From NCBI GenBank assembly GCA_025617745.1, contig CM046862.1, forward strand, positions 54,843,946 to 54,907,945: 64,000 nt of DNA, given 5' to 3'. A model generated the notes under the pieces. That model was not told the DNA's origin, ran no database searches, and was given only the letters and a program-made list of their open reading frames with translations. The stretch's first letter is position 1, and every line of letters starts with the position of its first letter. The DNA comes from Heliocidaris erythrogramma (Eukaryota > Echinodermata > Echinoidea > Camarodonta > Echinometridae). Shown in pieces: positions 12,701 through 27,246 of this stretch. The translations under genes were made by a program, and so were the position numbers.

Positions 12701-15700
12701 GGTTTGCGGTTTGGTTTAGGCTGAGTTTAGGGTTGTGGTTAGGTATAGTGTTTGGTCCCGGGAAGAGTTTCATGAAGCATTTTGTCAGTGATTTTTACTG
12801 ACAAACTTGCTCTCAGCCAATCAGATGCAAGGATTTCAGTAGCTTATAACAGTTATTGCAACTTGTCATTGATAAGTTTTATGAAACAGGGCCCTGGGGG
12901 GCTTTTCATCAAGTATCTTGTCAGTGATTTTTACTGACAAATTTGCTCTTGGCCAATCAGATGCAAGGATTTCAGTAGCTTGTAACAGTTGTCGGTAAAA
13001 ATCACTGACAAAACGCTAGATGAAACGCTCTGCAGATTTGAGGTTGGGTATTTGATTAGTGTATGAAATTGACTGCTATAAGCATGTGTCACACAATCTA
13101 GGAATCGGCTCTGAAGGACCTGTAAAAGTGGAAATTTTCATGTGAATAAATTTTAGTGAATTTCACATGTTTTTTTATTTTGCCTATGCACTAGGCTCAT
13201 TGGCACAAAATTGCATAAACATTATTCACTCGATTTTATTTCAAAATACGCAAAAATTTCCAAACCGCCGATTATTCCACATATACAGCATTAAGAATGC
13301 CCCATCAAGAAGTTAGAGAGATTGCGGGATCGATGGGAATTTCAGATGAGACAGTTTGAATGTTTTAATTCCCCTCTCTTTTTTCCAGGTGATTGGTCTA
13401 TTAGAGCAGTTTGAGTTGAGTGAGCTAGTGATCTCTCTTGCTAAAACAGCACTCAGTGCTGCTGATATAGATGACCCAAACCTGGTAAGAATATTTTTAT
13501 TTTCTTTCTTTATGTATTTTCTTTTTCTCTCTTTTTGCAACTGTATCTTCTCCTTTCTGTCATCAGTTTTATTTGTTGTCCATTTTTTTGCTTTTTGTGT
13601 CTGTCCTTTATTGTATCCCCCGGCAGAATGCCGGAGGATACTTTGGATTCAGCAGCGTTCCGCCGCCGCCGCGTCACATTCTTGTGTGCGCTCTAGTGGT
13701 CACATTTCTTGACGGATTTGTTTCAAACTTTGTATGGAGGTGTATCTTGGTAAAATCTAGACACCTGTAATTTCTGGTGATGCTGCCCCCAGTGTTGCGT
13801 CTTTTATAGCGTAAAAGGCCTTATTTTGGGGGATAGTTTGTGTGCGCTCTAGCGGTCTCGTTTCTCAACGGATTTTGTTCCAAATTTTGCATGAAGGTGT
13901 CTCTTGGTATAATCTAGAAACCTATAGTCTCTTATAGGGTCAAAGGTCATGCTTCGGGGGATGGCATGAGTGCACTCTGCAGGCCACATTTCTTGATCGA
14001 TTTCTTTCAGATACATTCGCATTGCGCCACAATGGACATTACTAGTTTACTTTAGGAGGCATCTTTTTCCATATACCTACATTTTATGTTTGTGTTAATA
14101 TTATCCATTGAATTTTGCTTTGGATTAATATTTTCCTATTTTAATGTCTTTCTTTATCAGATGCAGATATGGTGTTGAGAATTAAATTGTGTTAATATCT
14201 TAAATTCATTATTATGTGATTTATATGCACAGTCTAAACTACTATTGACAATATAGTTGCTAACTCCTAAATTTGATGATGAAGTCAATTATTTTGCTAA
14301 GAACAAACCAGTTTTTACCAAAATACAATCCAAGATATTTTCTATATCATGTTTTAAAGTGTTAATTTGGCATGAAGGTCATTTTTAAAATTTTATTATT
14401 TTCTTCCTTATGTTTACAGCCCACACTCTGGGTCAAGATCTTCAAGTACCACCTAGAGCTGGGACACAATGATGAAGCCTACTCAGCTATGACCTCCAAC
14501 CCTGACCCTGAAAGGTAAGAGGTCATAGGTCAAACCATAACTTTGATGAATTCGTGGAGAATTACTCCTGATATTGAAATTGTCTTGACAGATCTTGTGA
14601 CTTGCTTGTCTAGCAAGTACATTTCTCAGCCCAAATGTGTCGGCAAAAATGTTGGCAGCAGAGGTGTTGTGGATCAGTGGATAAGTCCCCGGACTGTGAA
14701 CCACGAGGTCCAGGGTTCGAATCCCACCGCAGCACTAGCGTTCTTTGGCAAGACGTTAATCTACATTTGCCACTCTCCATCCAGGTGTTAAATGGGTACC
14801 CGGTAGGATACGAAAGTCAATGTTGTTTGCTTAGCAATGTGAGCGTCACTGTACTGCCTATTGCTGGAATACTCCTCAGGGAGCGGAGAATGTGCATACA
14901 TTGTGTGCGGGCATGCCAGAATCCGATGACCGGGGTAATAATATATCTGTAAAGCGCTTAGAGACATCACTGATGTATTAGGCGATATATGAAAAAAAAG
15001 CGGAAAGCAGAAGTCATGACTGTGTTTGACGTGAAAGTTTGAATCTCCAAGAAGATGTGCTGTGCATTTGAGCATCATTACTTTGACCGTGAGAAAGAAA
15101 TAATGGCTCATGCATTTCACCTTACCCAACATTTGGTAGGGAAATTAATAAATAGATATAATAGAATATTTTATCAACAAATTTAAATAATGTCAGTACG
15201 ACTTCAATTTTTTTTTCTGTCTACATGAATGTTGACAAAAAGCCTGAACTAATGCAAATATATATTTACATATTTTAGGAAAATCCTATTTTTTTCTGCT
15301 TAAACAGTTATAGTATAGTAAACAGGTTTGATATAATTGGTGTCCATTTGTCTTCTATTTCATGTGCATTGTTCTCGGTGATGGGAGATGCTTTATGACT
15401 TCTTGTGTTGTTTGTGACAGGCGGAGAGATTGTTTGCGTCAGTTTGTGGTGGTCTTGTGTGAGCAGAAGCAGATGAAGCAACTCTGTCAGTATCCCTACA
15501 TCGATCTACATGATGAGGTAAAATCATATGCATCTTGGTTATGAAATGGGTCTAACAGATGGAGTTTTATCTTTTGGTGTGATGGTTATATTGATATTAT
15601 TATTAATATAAAAATAAAAGCTTACAAAGAGCTTCGATTAAAGATATACAAAACCTCTTTGTTTTGCATTCATCAGAGTAAAATGCAAGCATGAACAGGC

Positions 15701-18700
15701 TTGCATTTCCTCTGATGAGTACAAGATCAGGCATGAAAATATTCTGTGGCCTCAAAACAAAGCGCAAAGACATCATCGAAAGAGATAATGATACAGGAGA
15801 GGCAAAATTTATATACAAAGTAAATGGAATGGAACAATCAGAGTATATATGTATGTAGATAAAAAACGAAGGAGGATGAATTATGGACCTTCAGTTAGTG
15901 GAAAGAAATTCTTCATTCTGTATTGAGAAAAGTCAACTTACTACTAGTCTAGAAAAGTAAGTTGGGATTTAAGAAGTGGATTATTTGTTGCTTATTCAGC
16001 TCAGTTTTATTCATGAAAGTGCTCTTCACATAATGCACATTAAATCAAATTAAATTAAATTGGTGGTATTGATGAAAATGTGTATTCAGAGCCTGTTTAG
16101 GTATGACTTATGCTATACAGAATCATCTTAATATTACAGATTCTCATTGAATACAAGATGAAAAGTTTGTATCTCTTCAATGAAACCCCTTCTTCCATCG
16201 TGCACTACTAGAATGTGTAGAAATATACAATGGAAAGACAAAATGTTAATTTATTTTACAAGAAAGTAGACTTAAATCAGTTTTCTCTTCTTCCCACCTT
16301 CTTCATTTTGAAATTAATTTATCCCACATGTGGTTTTGGTTCAAGTAAGATCATTCCATTAATGGAAATGGAGATTAATTATGGGAACGTCTTGACCATC
16401 CTATTATTTTTATGCCTCCGCACACCGTAGGTGGTGCCGGAGGCATTATGTTTTCGGGTCGTCCGTCCGTCACCTTTTCGTTCCCTTTTCGTTTTCGCGA
16501 TAACTTCAAAACCGTTTTTTGGGGGGATCAGTTTGTAACTTGGCCCATGTATGCATATGGGAGGGACGATGAACTGATTAGATTTTGGGGTCTCAAGTTC
16601 AAAGGTCACAGAGGTCATTATGTACATAAAAATGGTTCGTTCTCGCAATAACTTCAGAACTGTTTGACGGATCAGCTTCTAACTTGGCCCATGTATGCAT
16701 ATGTGAGGGACGATGAACTGATTAGATTTTGGGGTCTCAAGGTCAAAGGTCAAAGGTCACAGAGGTAATTATGTACATAAAAATGGTTAGTTCTCGTGAT
16801 AACTGAAGAACTGTTTGACAGATCAGCTTCTAACTTGGCCCATGTATGCATATGTGAGGGTCTCAAGGTCAAAGTTCAAAGGTCATAGAGGTTATTATAT
16901 ACATGAAAATGGTTCATGATGTATGGAGTCTAGGCCTACCTATTTTAGAAATTTCAAGTGGACAGTGGTCTATTTGCTATAAAGTATCTATTTCCTTGGT
17001 GTATTTGATGATTGTAAGTCATCAATGGTAAGTTTTTTATTTGTACGGGATGGAAATGAAATGAAATAAATTTTATGTCTCCTGTGCTTTTTAAGTGAAA
17101 AGATTTGTAATTTTGTTGGACCAATCCTTTTTAGAGTGTACATGTATGCCATAAATTTCCAGTGTAGTGATGGCGGAGGCATAAATTCCGACCGCGCGCA
17201 AAGATTCATCTAGTTTGTTCTAATTCTTTATTTTTTATAATTTCAATTTTGTTTTTTCTTTGTATAGATTGTGAGCATCATAGAGTCCAGAGCTAGGTCT
17301 GTGGATCTTCTCACCATCAACTATTATGATCTACTCTTTGCATTCCATACCATTAGGGGGAACTACAGACAAGGTTAGTCATCCTTTTCTTTGTCTGTGT
17401 GTATGTCTGTCACCATTTCCGTCTGTCCCAATCTCTCTATGTCTATCTGTGCCGATGAAACATACTTATATTGTAAATTGACACCAGTTTATTTTCAGTC
17501 TTTGACATTCTATTTCTCATATGTTTGCTAATTAATGCTTTATATAACACTGAGAAAATATCCAATACAAGACCTTCAATTTTTTTATTTAAAAAATGCT
17601 TATGGTGCATGTACCATGCAATGTTTCTTTGATATTTAGATTGCTTGATTTATAATCTAAAATTGATCTAAAATGAATACCACATACCTAGTGGGGAAGT
17701 GTATGATGAGAGACAGCCTAGTCTGTTTGTGACAAACATTGGCACAGCAAGAGTTAATGAAACAATTACCATTTCTGTGTCTCCTCTACTCCAGCTGGCA
17801 GTGTGATGTATGAGCAAGTGACCCGTCTTGCCCAGGAGGTCATCGGTGTAGATAGTCTGAACAGACAAGCGTGCTGCTACCTGGCTGCGATGAACTCACT
17901 CAGGTTACTGCATCCAGACAATGCATGGATTATTAAGCCTGCAGTCAATGAAATGGAAGGCATTGTAAGTGTAAACAATGAAGATGCTGGGGTGAAGAAT
18001 GATGGTATGCAAATAGATGAGAGGAAATGAAGATTTGATACATGGAAAGAGAGAAGAATAGATGGAGAAGGACAGATTGAATTATTAATAATTATGATAA
18101 TAATAACAATAATAGCTACAGTTATATTGTGCTACTATTACCCAGGCTATAGCCCAGCTGCCCTCAGGCACTGAAAGCATTCAAGGAATAATTTCTTACC
18201 GGTACCCATTTACTACACCTGGGTGGATAGTGGCAAATTATGTAGATTAATGTCTTGCTAAAGGACATTAGTGCCACGGTGGGACTTGAACCACGAACCA
18301 TGTGATCCACAGTCCGGTGACGTATCCACTAGACCACGACACCTCTACAAGAGAATGAGAGAAAGAATGAAGGGGGAAAAATATTCGTAGAGATCTTGCG
18401 AGGAAAAAGAGTAGAGGACAAGTATTTTGAGGAAAAGAGTTTGGAAAGGTGGAGATAAAGCTGAGTTTTCATTGTCCCAGTGAAAAACAAGTGTTTAATG
18501 CACATTTCGTGATTTTTAATGTAAAGCATGGAACCTGTTTTAGCATATTGCAAACTTCTTGCCACATGGTTTTGCACGAGTCATTTTTATTGTTTTCCTG
18601 GGTTTTTTGGGGGGGTTAAGTTGTTTGTGTCAAAGACGTATTTATCCTTTCTCATGGCAGAAAACGGAAGACATGATGGGAGCATCCCCCAAGAGAGACT

Positions 18701-21700
18701 ATGAAGGCACCCCTCTAGATGAACCAGGTATATTTTCCTTGTTGTTTAATACTTGTTTGTTTGGTGTTTGTTTATTTATATTTACTTGTTCCCTTCTGAG
18801 TTCACTTATTCCCTTGGACTTGATACAGGGGACAATCGGTCCCCATCGTCAACGGGTTAAGGGGCTTATCTACAGAATAACCCCAAAACTTAAAGGGATC
18901 AAGAGTTGGTCTAGCGGTAAAATCATGTTGGCAGCTCTCTGTATTTGCCTACAAATCTCAGTCACGCCTTTCTGATGGTGACGTTAAAGGTCGGTCCCAG
19001 ACGAAAATAATCATTTACAATTGATGCAGGTCTGTAAGAAAACAAAGAAACACACACCCATGCTCATCAGTAGATTGTATTTAGGCTAGGGTTAGTATCA
19101 GGACCAGGACTCCGATTAGTGTTCAGGTTTATACTAGGATTAGGGTCAGGGATAGGCCCTAGGCTCGGGTTTAGGGTTCCTTATGTGATGGGGTACTTTG
19201 CAGTTTTTCCTGGGGGGGGATTTACAGTGATTACTTATAGTGTATGTGCTTGTGTTTTATGACTTATTTTCTGTTCAGGTTATAATTGCTTGAGATATTG
19301 ATTGAAACGGACTTCAATTTCTTTATTTGGGTTGACAAATTAAAGAGGCAAACATGATCAGTTAAGCCCTAAAAAAACCCCCCACCCTTTGTGGGATAGT
19401 GAAGTGTTTTTCTGTGATCCAGTTAAATTTTCCTCCAGTGTGATCTATTATGCTACATGTGTATCTCCATGTATGACAAATTTTCTACTTCTCTCTTTTT
19501 CTTTGCAGTTCCAAGACGCAAAGTTGATGTCCTAGAACTGGGTGATTTAGAGAAGGAGTATCAGCTGACATCTGCCAGGCTCAAACTAGCCAATCACCAG
19601 CCTGATATGGTCCATGTGACAAGTAAGCTTCATCCTTATAGGTCGAGTTTCACTTCTTATCAGTGTATTTTAAGTTATACACAAACACAAAAATGGAAGT
19701 TTGAGAAGTATGAGATTCTGAAAAGTAGATACATGTACATGTAGATGATATATTTGGTTGTTTTTTATAATTAGTTACATTACTATCCTACCAACCAGTC
19801 AGAAAAGTTCTGTCTCTAAATGAATTATATGTCTCCTACAATGATTTGAGAGTATGTTTATGGCATACATGAAGAAATATTTAGAATTATGTGTTTATGT
19901 AGAAATGGGACTACAGTTAACCTTAGTCGCACAAGTCAAACTTTACCCAAGTCAAATCATTTTTTTTTTACCAAACTATGCATAACATGTGCTATTTACA
20001 TTTCCTAAGCCAAATTTTGCATGGGTCGAACTATTTTTGTGGTCCCAACAGATTCAACTTATGCAAAGTAACTATTTCTTTGATCATTAATAACCTGACA
20101 AGCAATAGACCGTTTCTGCCATGTATGCAAATTTTATGCATACCTTTCAAACAAAGGCTGTTCTTGACAACATGAAAGCTTGCTGGAGGCTTTGCCCGGA
20201 CATGGCTACAAATAATGTATGCAAACTGGATTCCAAGCATTGAGGCTCATTTATAAAAAGCAGGTTAATGGAATAGCTTGTCACTAGGTGCTCAGTGAAT
20301 ATATGTGCATAAATTTGTATACATTACAGAAGCAGTCTATTGTGCCTGTTTTATGGTTCCATTTTGATATAATGATGTAATAATATTAATAATCTTTTGC
20401 AGTCGTTGTGCATATAAATATTGTAATGTATTGTCTCTTGTTATTGGTAAATAAATAGAGTCATACCTTATCATATGGCAAATGTTTGTTGTTGAAATAG
20501 GCGAGGGCATTTTTAATATATATATGAACTCATCTCTGTTTTTGACTTGGATTCTTTGCAGATGTGATGTACATACACTATGAACACGATGACAAAAGAG
20601 AGCGGACAAAATATACAGCTCTTCATTGTACCCTCCACAATTGCTCTGGTAGACAAAAGAACTTCCCTTCATTGCTATTATGTAAACTAAGTAGAACAGG
20701 TGAATATGCTTGTGACATCTGTTATAAATATTTAACCATAATAGCAATGAAGGGATGTTCTTTTGTCTACCAGAGCAATTGTGGAAGGTATAGTGAAGAG
20801 CTGTATATTTTGTCCGTTTTGTCCGTATATTTGTTCGCCATGTTCATAGTGATAGACCTGATTTGATTTGATTTGATTTTTTATTTTATTCGTCAGGTAT
20901 ATTGCAATACAAACATAACCAGGTACCATGACAGGATAGCCCATGAAAGCCGAAATGGCTTATTTCCAATGGGGTCCTTATACCTAAATAACTGATTAAA
21001 AAATACACTAAGAAAACACATTAGTACGGCTACAAGACTATCGTACACGTACGACAAGTAATAAGAATGTACTAAAGTAGCAAAATAAAACATAACATTT
21101 TTATAAAGTAGGCGAAGATTACATAAATGTGAAAACAAGACTTACTCAACGGAAAAAACTATATACAGTCAAACCTGTCTTAGCGGCCACCTGTCTATAG
21201 CGGCCACCAAAAAATCCCCCGCAGGAAATTACTGTGTTGTAGACCCTGCATATAGCGGTCACCTGCCTAACGCGGCCAGCGGCCACCCATTATGTATCCC
21301 TCGGACAATATCTGACCGCGTATAGCGGCCACTAATATCGAGTCAAGCCGTAGCTTCATGCACAAAAAAAGTAGTTTTTGCCATAGGCGCAATGTGTCTA
21401 CCGAGTCCTAGCTCAGTCACGCTCTCACACAAACGTCGTGAATAGACTCTACAATGGCTATGAAGATCTAATAGTTTCACCACATTCCCGACTAATTAGA
21501 GATTAAAAGTCTTTTTAGTAAGAATTAAGCACTAGTATCGTTCGTTTACGTAATCTTCGCACCATCCAGCTGCAATCCCCTGCACTTTAGTTGTATTGTT
21601 CTCCTAAGCTATCGCGGTCGCATTGCATTGATATTGATCGCCATTGCGCAATAGCACAGGCTCGTACACTTCAATATAATTTTTTATTTTTAAAAGATTT

Positions 21701-24700
21701 ATAAAAAAAATTTTTTAAAGCGTTATAACTTTTGAAAAAAATAATAAATGAATGATATATTTTAGAAAGTGAAAATAATAAAATACTACCCAAGTATTAT
21801 TTTTTTTAAAGATCAATAATAACGATTTCATGTACGAGAGATTGTCCTGCTGAAAAACGGCGTGATAACGCGACTCGGATCGTCCACCGGCGATCCAGGC
21901 CATTGTCGACGTTCGCACTTTCGACGAATGCAAGCGAGCACCTTCTATCGCCTGTTCTCAAAAACAGTTAAAACTTCTTTTAAACCATTCAAAAGGCAAA
22001 TATTTATTGAATGAAAATTGATTGCACGATTTTATTCAAAAGATAAACTTATTATTGTAATTTTTTTACAGGAAGCAAAAGCATGATTAGACATCGTTTT
22101 TAGACTATAAAAATCAAGAACAGCAGTCTACCGCGGGTGGTACGTACGTGGTAATTTGAGGGAAAATTCATTTTACACAGATTGCTCGTATATCTATTGT
22201 TTTTCTCATTTATTGACAACAAAGCATATTATTTTGGCATTTATATATCATATGACATGTTATACGTCAAATCTGTTGATCTATAGCTTGTTTTCCTAAA
22301 TGATATACATGTATATGGATGCATGTAGGCCTACACTATAACTTTGTTGCGTGAAACAGTGTATGTGCAAAAAATTAAAAATTGCCGCCGACCTGTCTAT
22401 AGCGGCCACCTTTTCCGTTTCCCTTCGGTGGCCGCTATAGACAGGTTTGACTGTACAAACAAATCATAATGAAACTATCGATAATAAACGTTGGTTACAT
22501 AAGTCATATAATATAGGAAAAAACCATCTGAGCTACAAAAAGGAGAGGAGAAATATAGTTATGGAGTAGACATATTTTTCAGATGATGCTTCAATACCCT
22601 TTTAAAATGTAAAAAATTTTTAACTGACTTAACATGATTTGGGAGGGAATTCCAGAAAAGAATACCATTAAAATAAAAGGAATTTCCAATTTTACCTTTC
22701 CGCTTAGGCACTACGAAATTAAATTGACTATTTCTAGTGTCATGCCCATGAACACTTGAAGAGCGAGTAAAATTATTTGAAATATAGTGATCTGCATTAG
22801 AGTAAAAAATCTTATGTACATGGTGAATTAAAAGTTGTTGTGATCTAAGGTTTACATGAAGAAGACCAGCTATTTCAAGTTCACTCTTCCCAATGTGTGT
22901 TCTTGGTGGTAAGTGATTGATAAATCTTACAATCTTATTTTGAATTATTTTTAACTTGTTTTGATCCACCTTGCCTAGACTGCAGTACCATGCCGCATTA
23001 GCATAATCAAATAAACATTGTATTAAGGAAAAACTTAAAATGCGTCTTGATTTTAAGTTCATACAATTTTGATAACGATACAAGAATTTTAGACGAGCAT
23101 TAGCTTTTTTGACAATACTGTCAACCAAACTTGAGCAAGAAAGATCACTAGCTATATTTAGTCCTAAATACTTCACAGAATCCTGTCTCTTAATGAGTTG
23201 ATTGTTATAACTTATATTGAAATCATCAGTATACTTCAGCCTACCCCGCGAACAAAACAAAATACTTTCGGTTTTACCAATATGTAAGCTAAGCTTATTT
23301 GCTGTCATCCAATTAACACAGTTTGATAATTCTAAGCTAAGTTTTTCCCCGATCAGCTTAGGATCAGTACCAGAATATAGTAACACACTATCATCCGCAT
23401 ATAAAAGTAATTTACTGTCGTTGACACAAACACACATATCATTAATGTAGCACATGAAAAGAATAGGACCTAATATGCTCCCCTGGGGAACTCCGCATCT
23501 TATGGGCATAGAATCGGAGAGTACATTTTGCAACGAGACAACTTGATGACGATTGGTCAAGTAAGACCTAAACCATTGCACACATGCAGAATTTAAACCC
23601 ATTACTTCTAATTTACTTAACAGTATATTATGGTTAACGGTATCGAAGGCTTTTTGCAAGTCAAGAAGAACCATCCCGACAAAACGTCCTTGGGAAATTT
23701 CGTTCCTGACAAAATCTAACAGGTGAATAAGACAAGTTTCAGTGGAATAACCATTTCTAAAACCAGATTGAAATTTGTATATTATTTTGTTTTCTTGAAA
23801 GTAGTTCTCTAATTGGGCATACACACATTTCTCTAGGACCTTCGAGACTATACTTAAAACGCTAATCGGTCTATAATTGCTAACATTAGTTTTATCTTTC
23901 TTTTTATAAAGGGGTGTTACTTTTGCAATTTTCATTTCATCAGAGAAGGTGGAAGTTGAGATAGATAAGTTAATAATGTAAGTTAAAGGTTTATACAAAT
24001 ATTTAGCTCCATCCTTCAAAAATCTGGCAGGTACCAAGTCAAGCCCGGTACTTTTTGATATTTTCAACTTATTTAATTCATCTAAAACAAACTTTTCTTT
24101 GACAGGAGAAAAAAGAAAACAACCTTTCAACACACCCTTAGTGTCGTATAATTTTTGTAATTTAACACTGTCCGTTCCAAATTCATTTGCGTTGCTATCT
24201 GGCAGATTACTAGCTAATTTTTCTGCCACAGTTGTGAAATAATTGTTAAATTTGTTCGCTATCCTCATATTATCATGACATAACTCCCCTTGGATATTAA
24301 TAACATTCTCTTTAACATTCTTTTGTTTGTTTTTACAACCTAAATCTTTCAGATACTTCCACAACTTTTTAGAATCATTTTTATGCTCATCAATTTGATT
24401 TTGGAAGTATTCATCTTTAGCCCGTCTCACTTTTCTTTGCACCAAATTACGTAAAAGTTTATATTTCTTTTCTAATTCTAAATTACCAGTATCCTTTTTC
24501 ATTCTTTTAAAAACTATATTTCTTTGTCTTATTAACGAAATAATTTCAGCATTCATCCACTTATCGGTTCTTTGCTTAATTCTTACTTGTTTTAATGGAG
24601 CACATTTATCAACTATAGACATGAAAATATTTTTGAAAATTGACCACGCAGTATTTACTTTTTTACATTCTAATACGTCAGACCAATTGACTCGAGATAA

Positions 24701-26943
24701 AATATTATTAAAATCATCTATACAATAGTTTCTCATACACCGAATATTTATATTTCTATGCTGTTTGAATACAGGTCTTATTAGCTTCCTAGAGCAGTAG
24801 GTTAAAAAATGATCACTTAGGCCAATTTCAATAACACCACTTTGACAAATATTTTCTTCTTTACTGCTGATTACATGGTCTATTAATGATGAAGTGGCCG
24901 ATGTTGTTCGAGTGGGTTTAGTTATAAGTTGACTCAAACCATTTAAATTCAAAATATTCTTGTATTTTTTTGATAATGAAGACTGCTGCAAAAGGCAGAT
25001 ATTCATGTCCCCTAAAATTATAACCTCATCATCTTTTGTTAATTTATCCAAGGTGTCAGTGAGATATTCAATAAAATAATGATCTGTAGGGGGTCTGTAC
25101 ACAACACCTAGAGTACTGGGTTTAGTATGGGGTAATAGAATGTCAATCCATAACGATTCAATATCATTTTGTGTAAGATCTTCTCGTACGTTAAATGCAA
25201 TATCATTTCTAATATAAAGACAGACTCCACCACCATGTTCTCCTACACGGTCTCGTCTTAAAATACCTGTTCACAAATATATTTAAATTGTATGCATACT
25301 TTCAAAAGAAAGGTTGTTCTGACAACTTAAAAGCTTGTCAGAGGCTTGTCAGACATAGCAACATGTAATCATGTATACAAACTGGATTCCAGGTATTGTA
25401 GTTCATTCATTAATAACAGGTTAATGGAATACCACGTTACTAGGTCCCCAGGAAAGAAACATCCATAAATTTGAATCACTTTGTAAACAGGTCTTTATAG
25501 CAGCTGTATGAGATTCAAGTTATGATTACACGTAGTACATAGCATCGATGCTTTGTAAGTCTCAAAACTATTTCCATTGCGTTCAGACAGGCCATGATCA
25601 ACTTGCTTGTATCACCCACCCGTGACTATTCATCGCACACTCGCTACCAAAACAATAATTACTGCGCCACACACGGTGACCCGAGTATAATTGGTATGGT
25701 TAAAACGCGCGGAAATTTGTGGACTGGGGTCATATCATGCGAAGTTGCGAGTGAAGCAGCGATTGCGTTCACATTATAAATAGTCACAAGCGTGTTGGGT
25801 GGTCTACCGCAAAGCATCGATGCTTTGTCGCTGGATCCTGAGATTTACTCCTGCCAAACTCGCTGCCAGAATAGTTTCGGAACCTGGCTCCAACTCGCTT
25901 CTATCTCGTGACTATCTGCGTTCAGACAGCGTTTGGTCTGAAAAATATCTGGTCATCACCAAAATAGTCTAAAAACCTAGATAGCATCGATGCTATCGCT
26001 CTGCGTGTGAACCCACCTTCAGAGTTCTGTGCAAATTGGACTCAAATTTAGAAATTTGTTTTTCACCTGTTTTACTACAGTGGAAACTCAGTATAACAAT
26101 TACCTTATTATATCAGGAATCTCCTTATACCAGGGTAAAAAAACAAAGGAACATTAACCCCTTCCATGCCACCAGATTTTTGAGCAATTGTCAAAAATGA
26201 ACTTTCATGAGTTGAATATTAACATTCATTGAGTTTTTTTCTTAAGCAAACTGGGCAAAGATTTATTGCATAGGAATAAACATTATATTGGAGGCACAAG
26301 TTTCTGTATGAGGAAGAATTTTCAAGCCATTCTGAGCCTAAACAAAATGTTCAACACTCACATTTTTGGGCGGGATTTGCCACCCACGGCATGGTAGGGG
26401 TTAAGACCTGGGACCAGCAAAATTACCTTGTTATATCAGGAATCTCTTTATATCAGTCAGACCTCTTTATAGCCAGTTTCCACTGCACTAACTTTTTGAT
26501 TTATTTATTAGATATAATCCAAGAAGGTTACATCATTTACTCAAACAATTAAACAGTGTGGTAGAGAAATAAAATATTATTTTCGAGTGAACAAAAATGA
26601 TTGACATCGCTCACACGGATTGCTTTTTCTTTTCTTTTCATGTAGCTTCTCAGATGTCATTAGATGAGACGGTTAGTTTCCTGGTACAGAGTGGTCTCTA
26701 TGACACAGCTATTGATGTTTGCAAGACGTTCAGACTGACTCTTACTCCAATGTTTGAAAGCCTTGCCCACAGGTTAGAAAGAGTTATGATGATGATGATG
26801 ACAGAGATGATGATGTCGATGATTATACGTGTGTGGTGCGGATGTTGATGATGATTATGATGATGATGATGGTGATGATGATATTTATGGTGATGACTGT
26901 GATGATGGTGATAATGATGATCATAATGATGTTGATGTTGATG

Positions 26944-26974
<31 letters not shown>

Positions 26975-27215
26975 TGATGGTGATGGTGATGATGGTGTTG
27001 ATGGTGATGGTAATAATGATGATCATAATGATGGTGGTGGTGATGGTGATGATGGTGTTGGTAATAGTGACGTTGATGGTGATGGTGTTGGTAATAGTGA
27101 TGAATGATGATGATGATGGTGATGATGATGATGGTAATGTTAATGATCGTGATGATGATTATGATGATGGTGGTGATGATGAAGGTGATGATGGTGATGG
27201 TGGTGATGATGAAGG

Positions 27216-27246
<31 letters not shown>

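Larger units (their letters stand above)
20859..25265 (-). mobile_element. 5'-truncated non-LTR retrotransposon, interrupted
   Basis: Minus-strand element ending in an ATCAA-type tail (20859-20880) and cut off at 25265, where an unrelated MITE begins. Its 3' UTR is split by a DNA transposon at 21166-22453. Without the insert it is about 3.1 kb. The coding part spans about 22559-25265. CR1/L2-like affinity is inferred from the APE endonuclease plus RT layout and the tail microsatellite. Confidence 0.9.

Noticed and set aside
19079-19180. Interstitial telomere repeat
   Set aside because: TTAGGG-like words are irregular and mixed with others; a similar stretch at 12690-12750 is also irregular.
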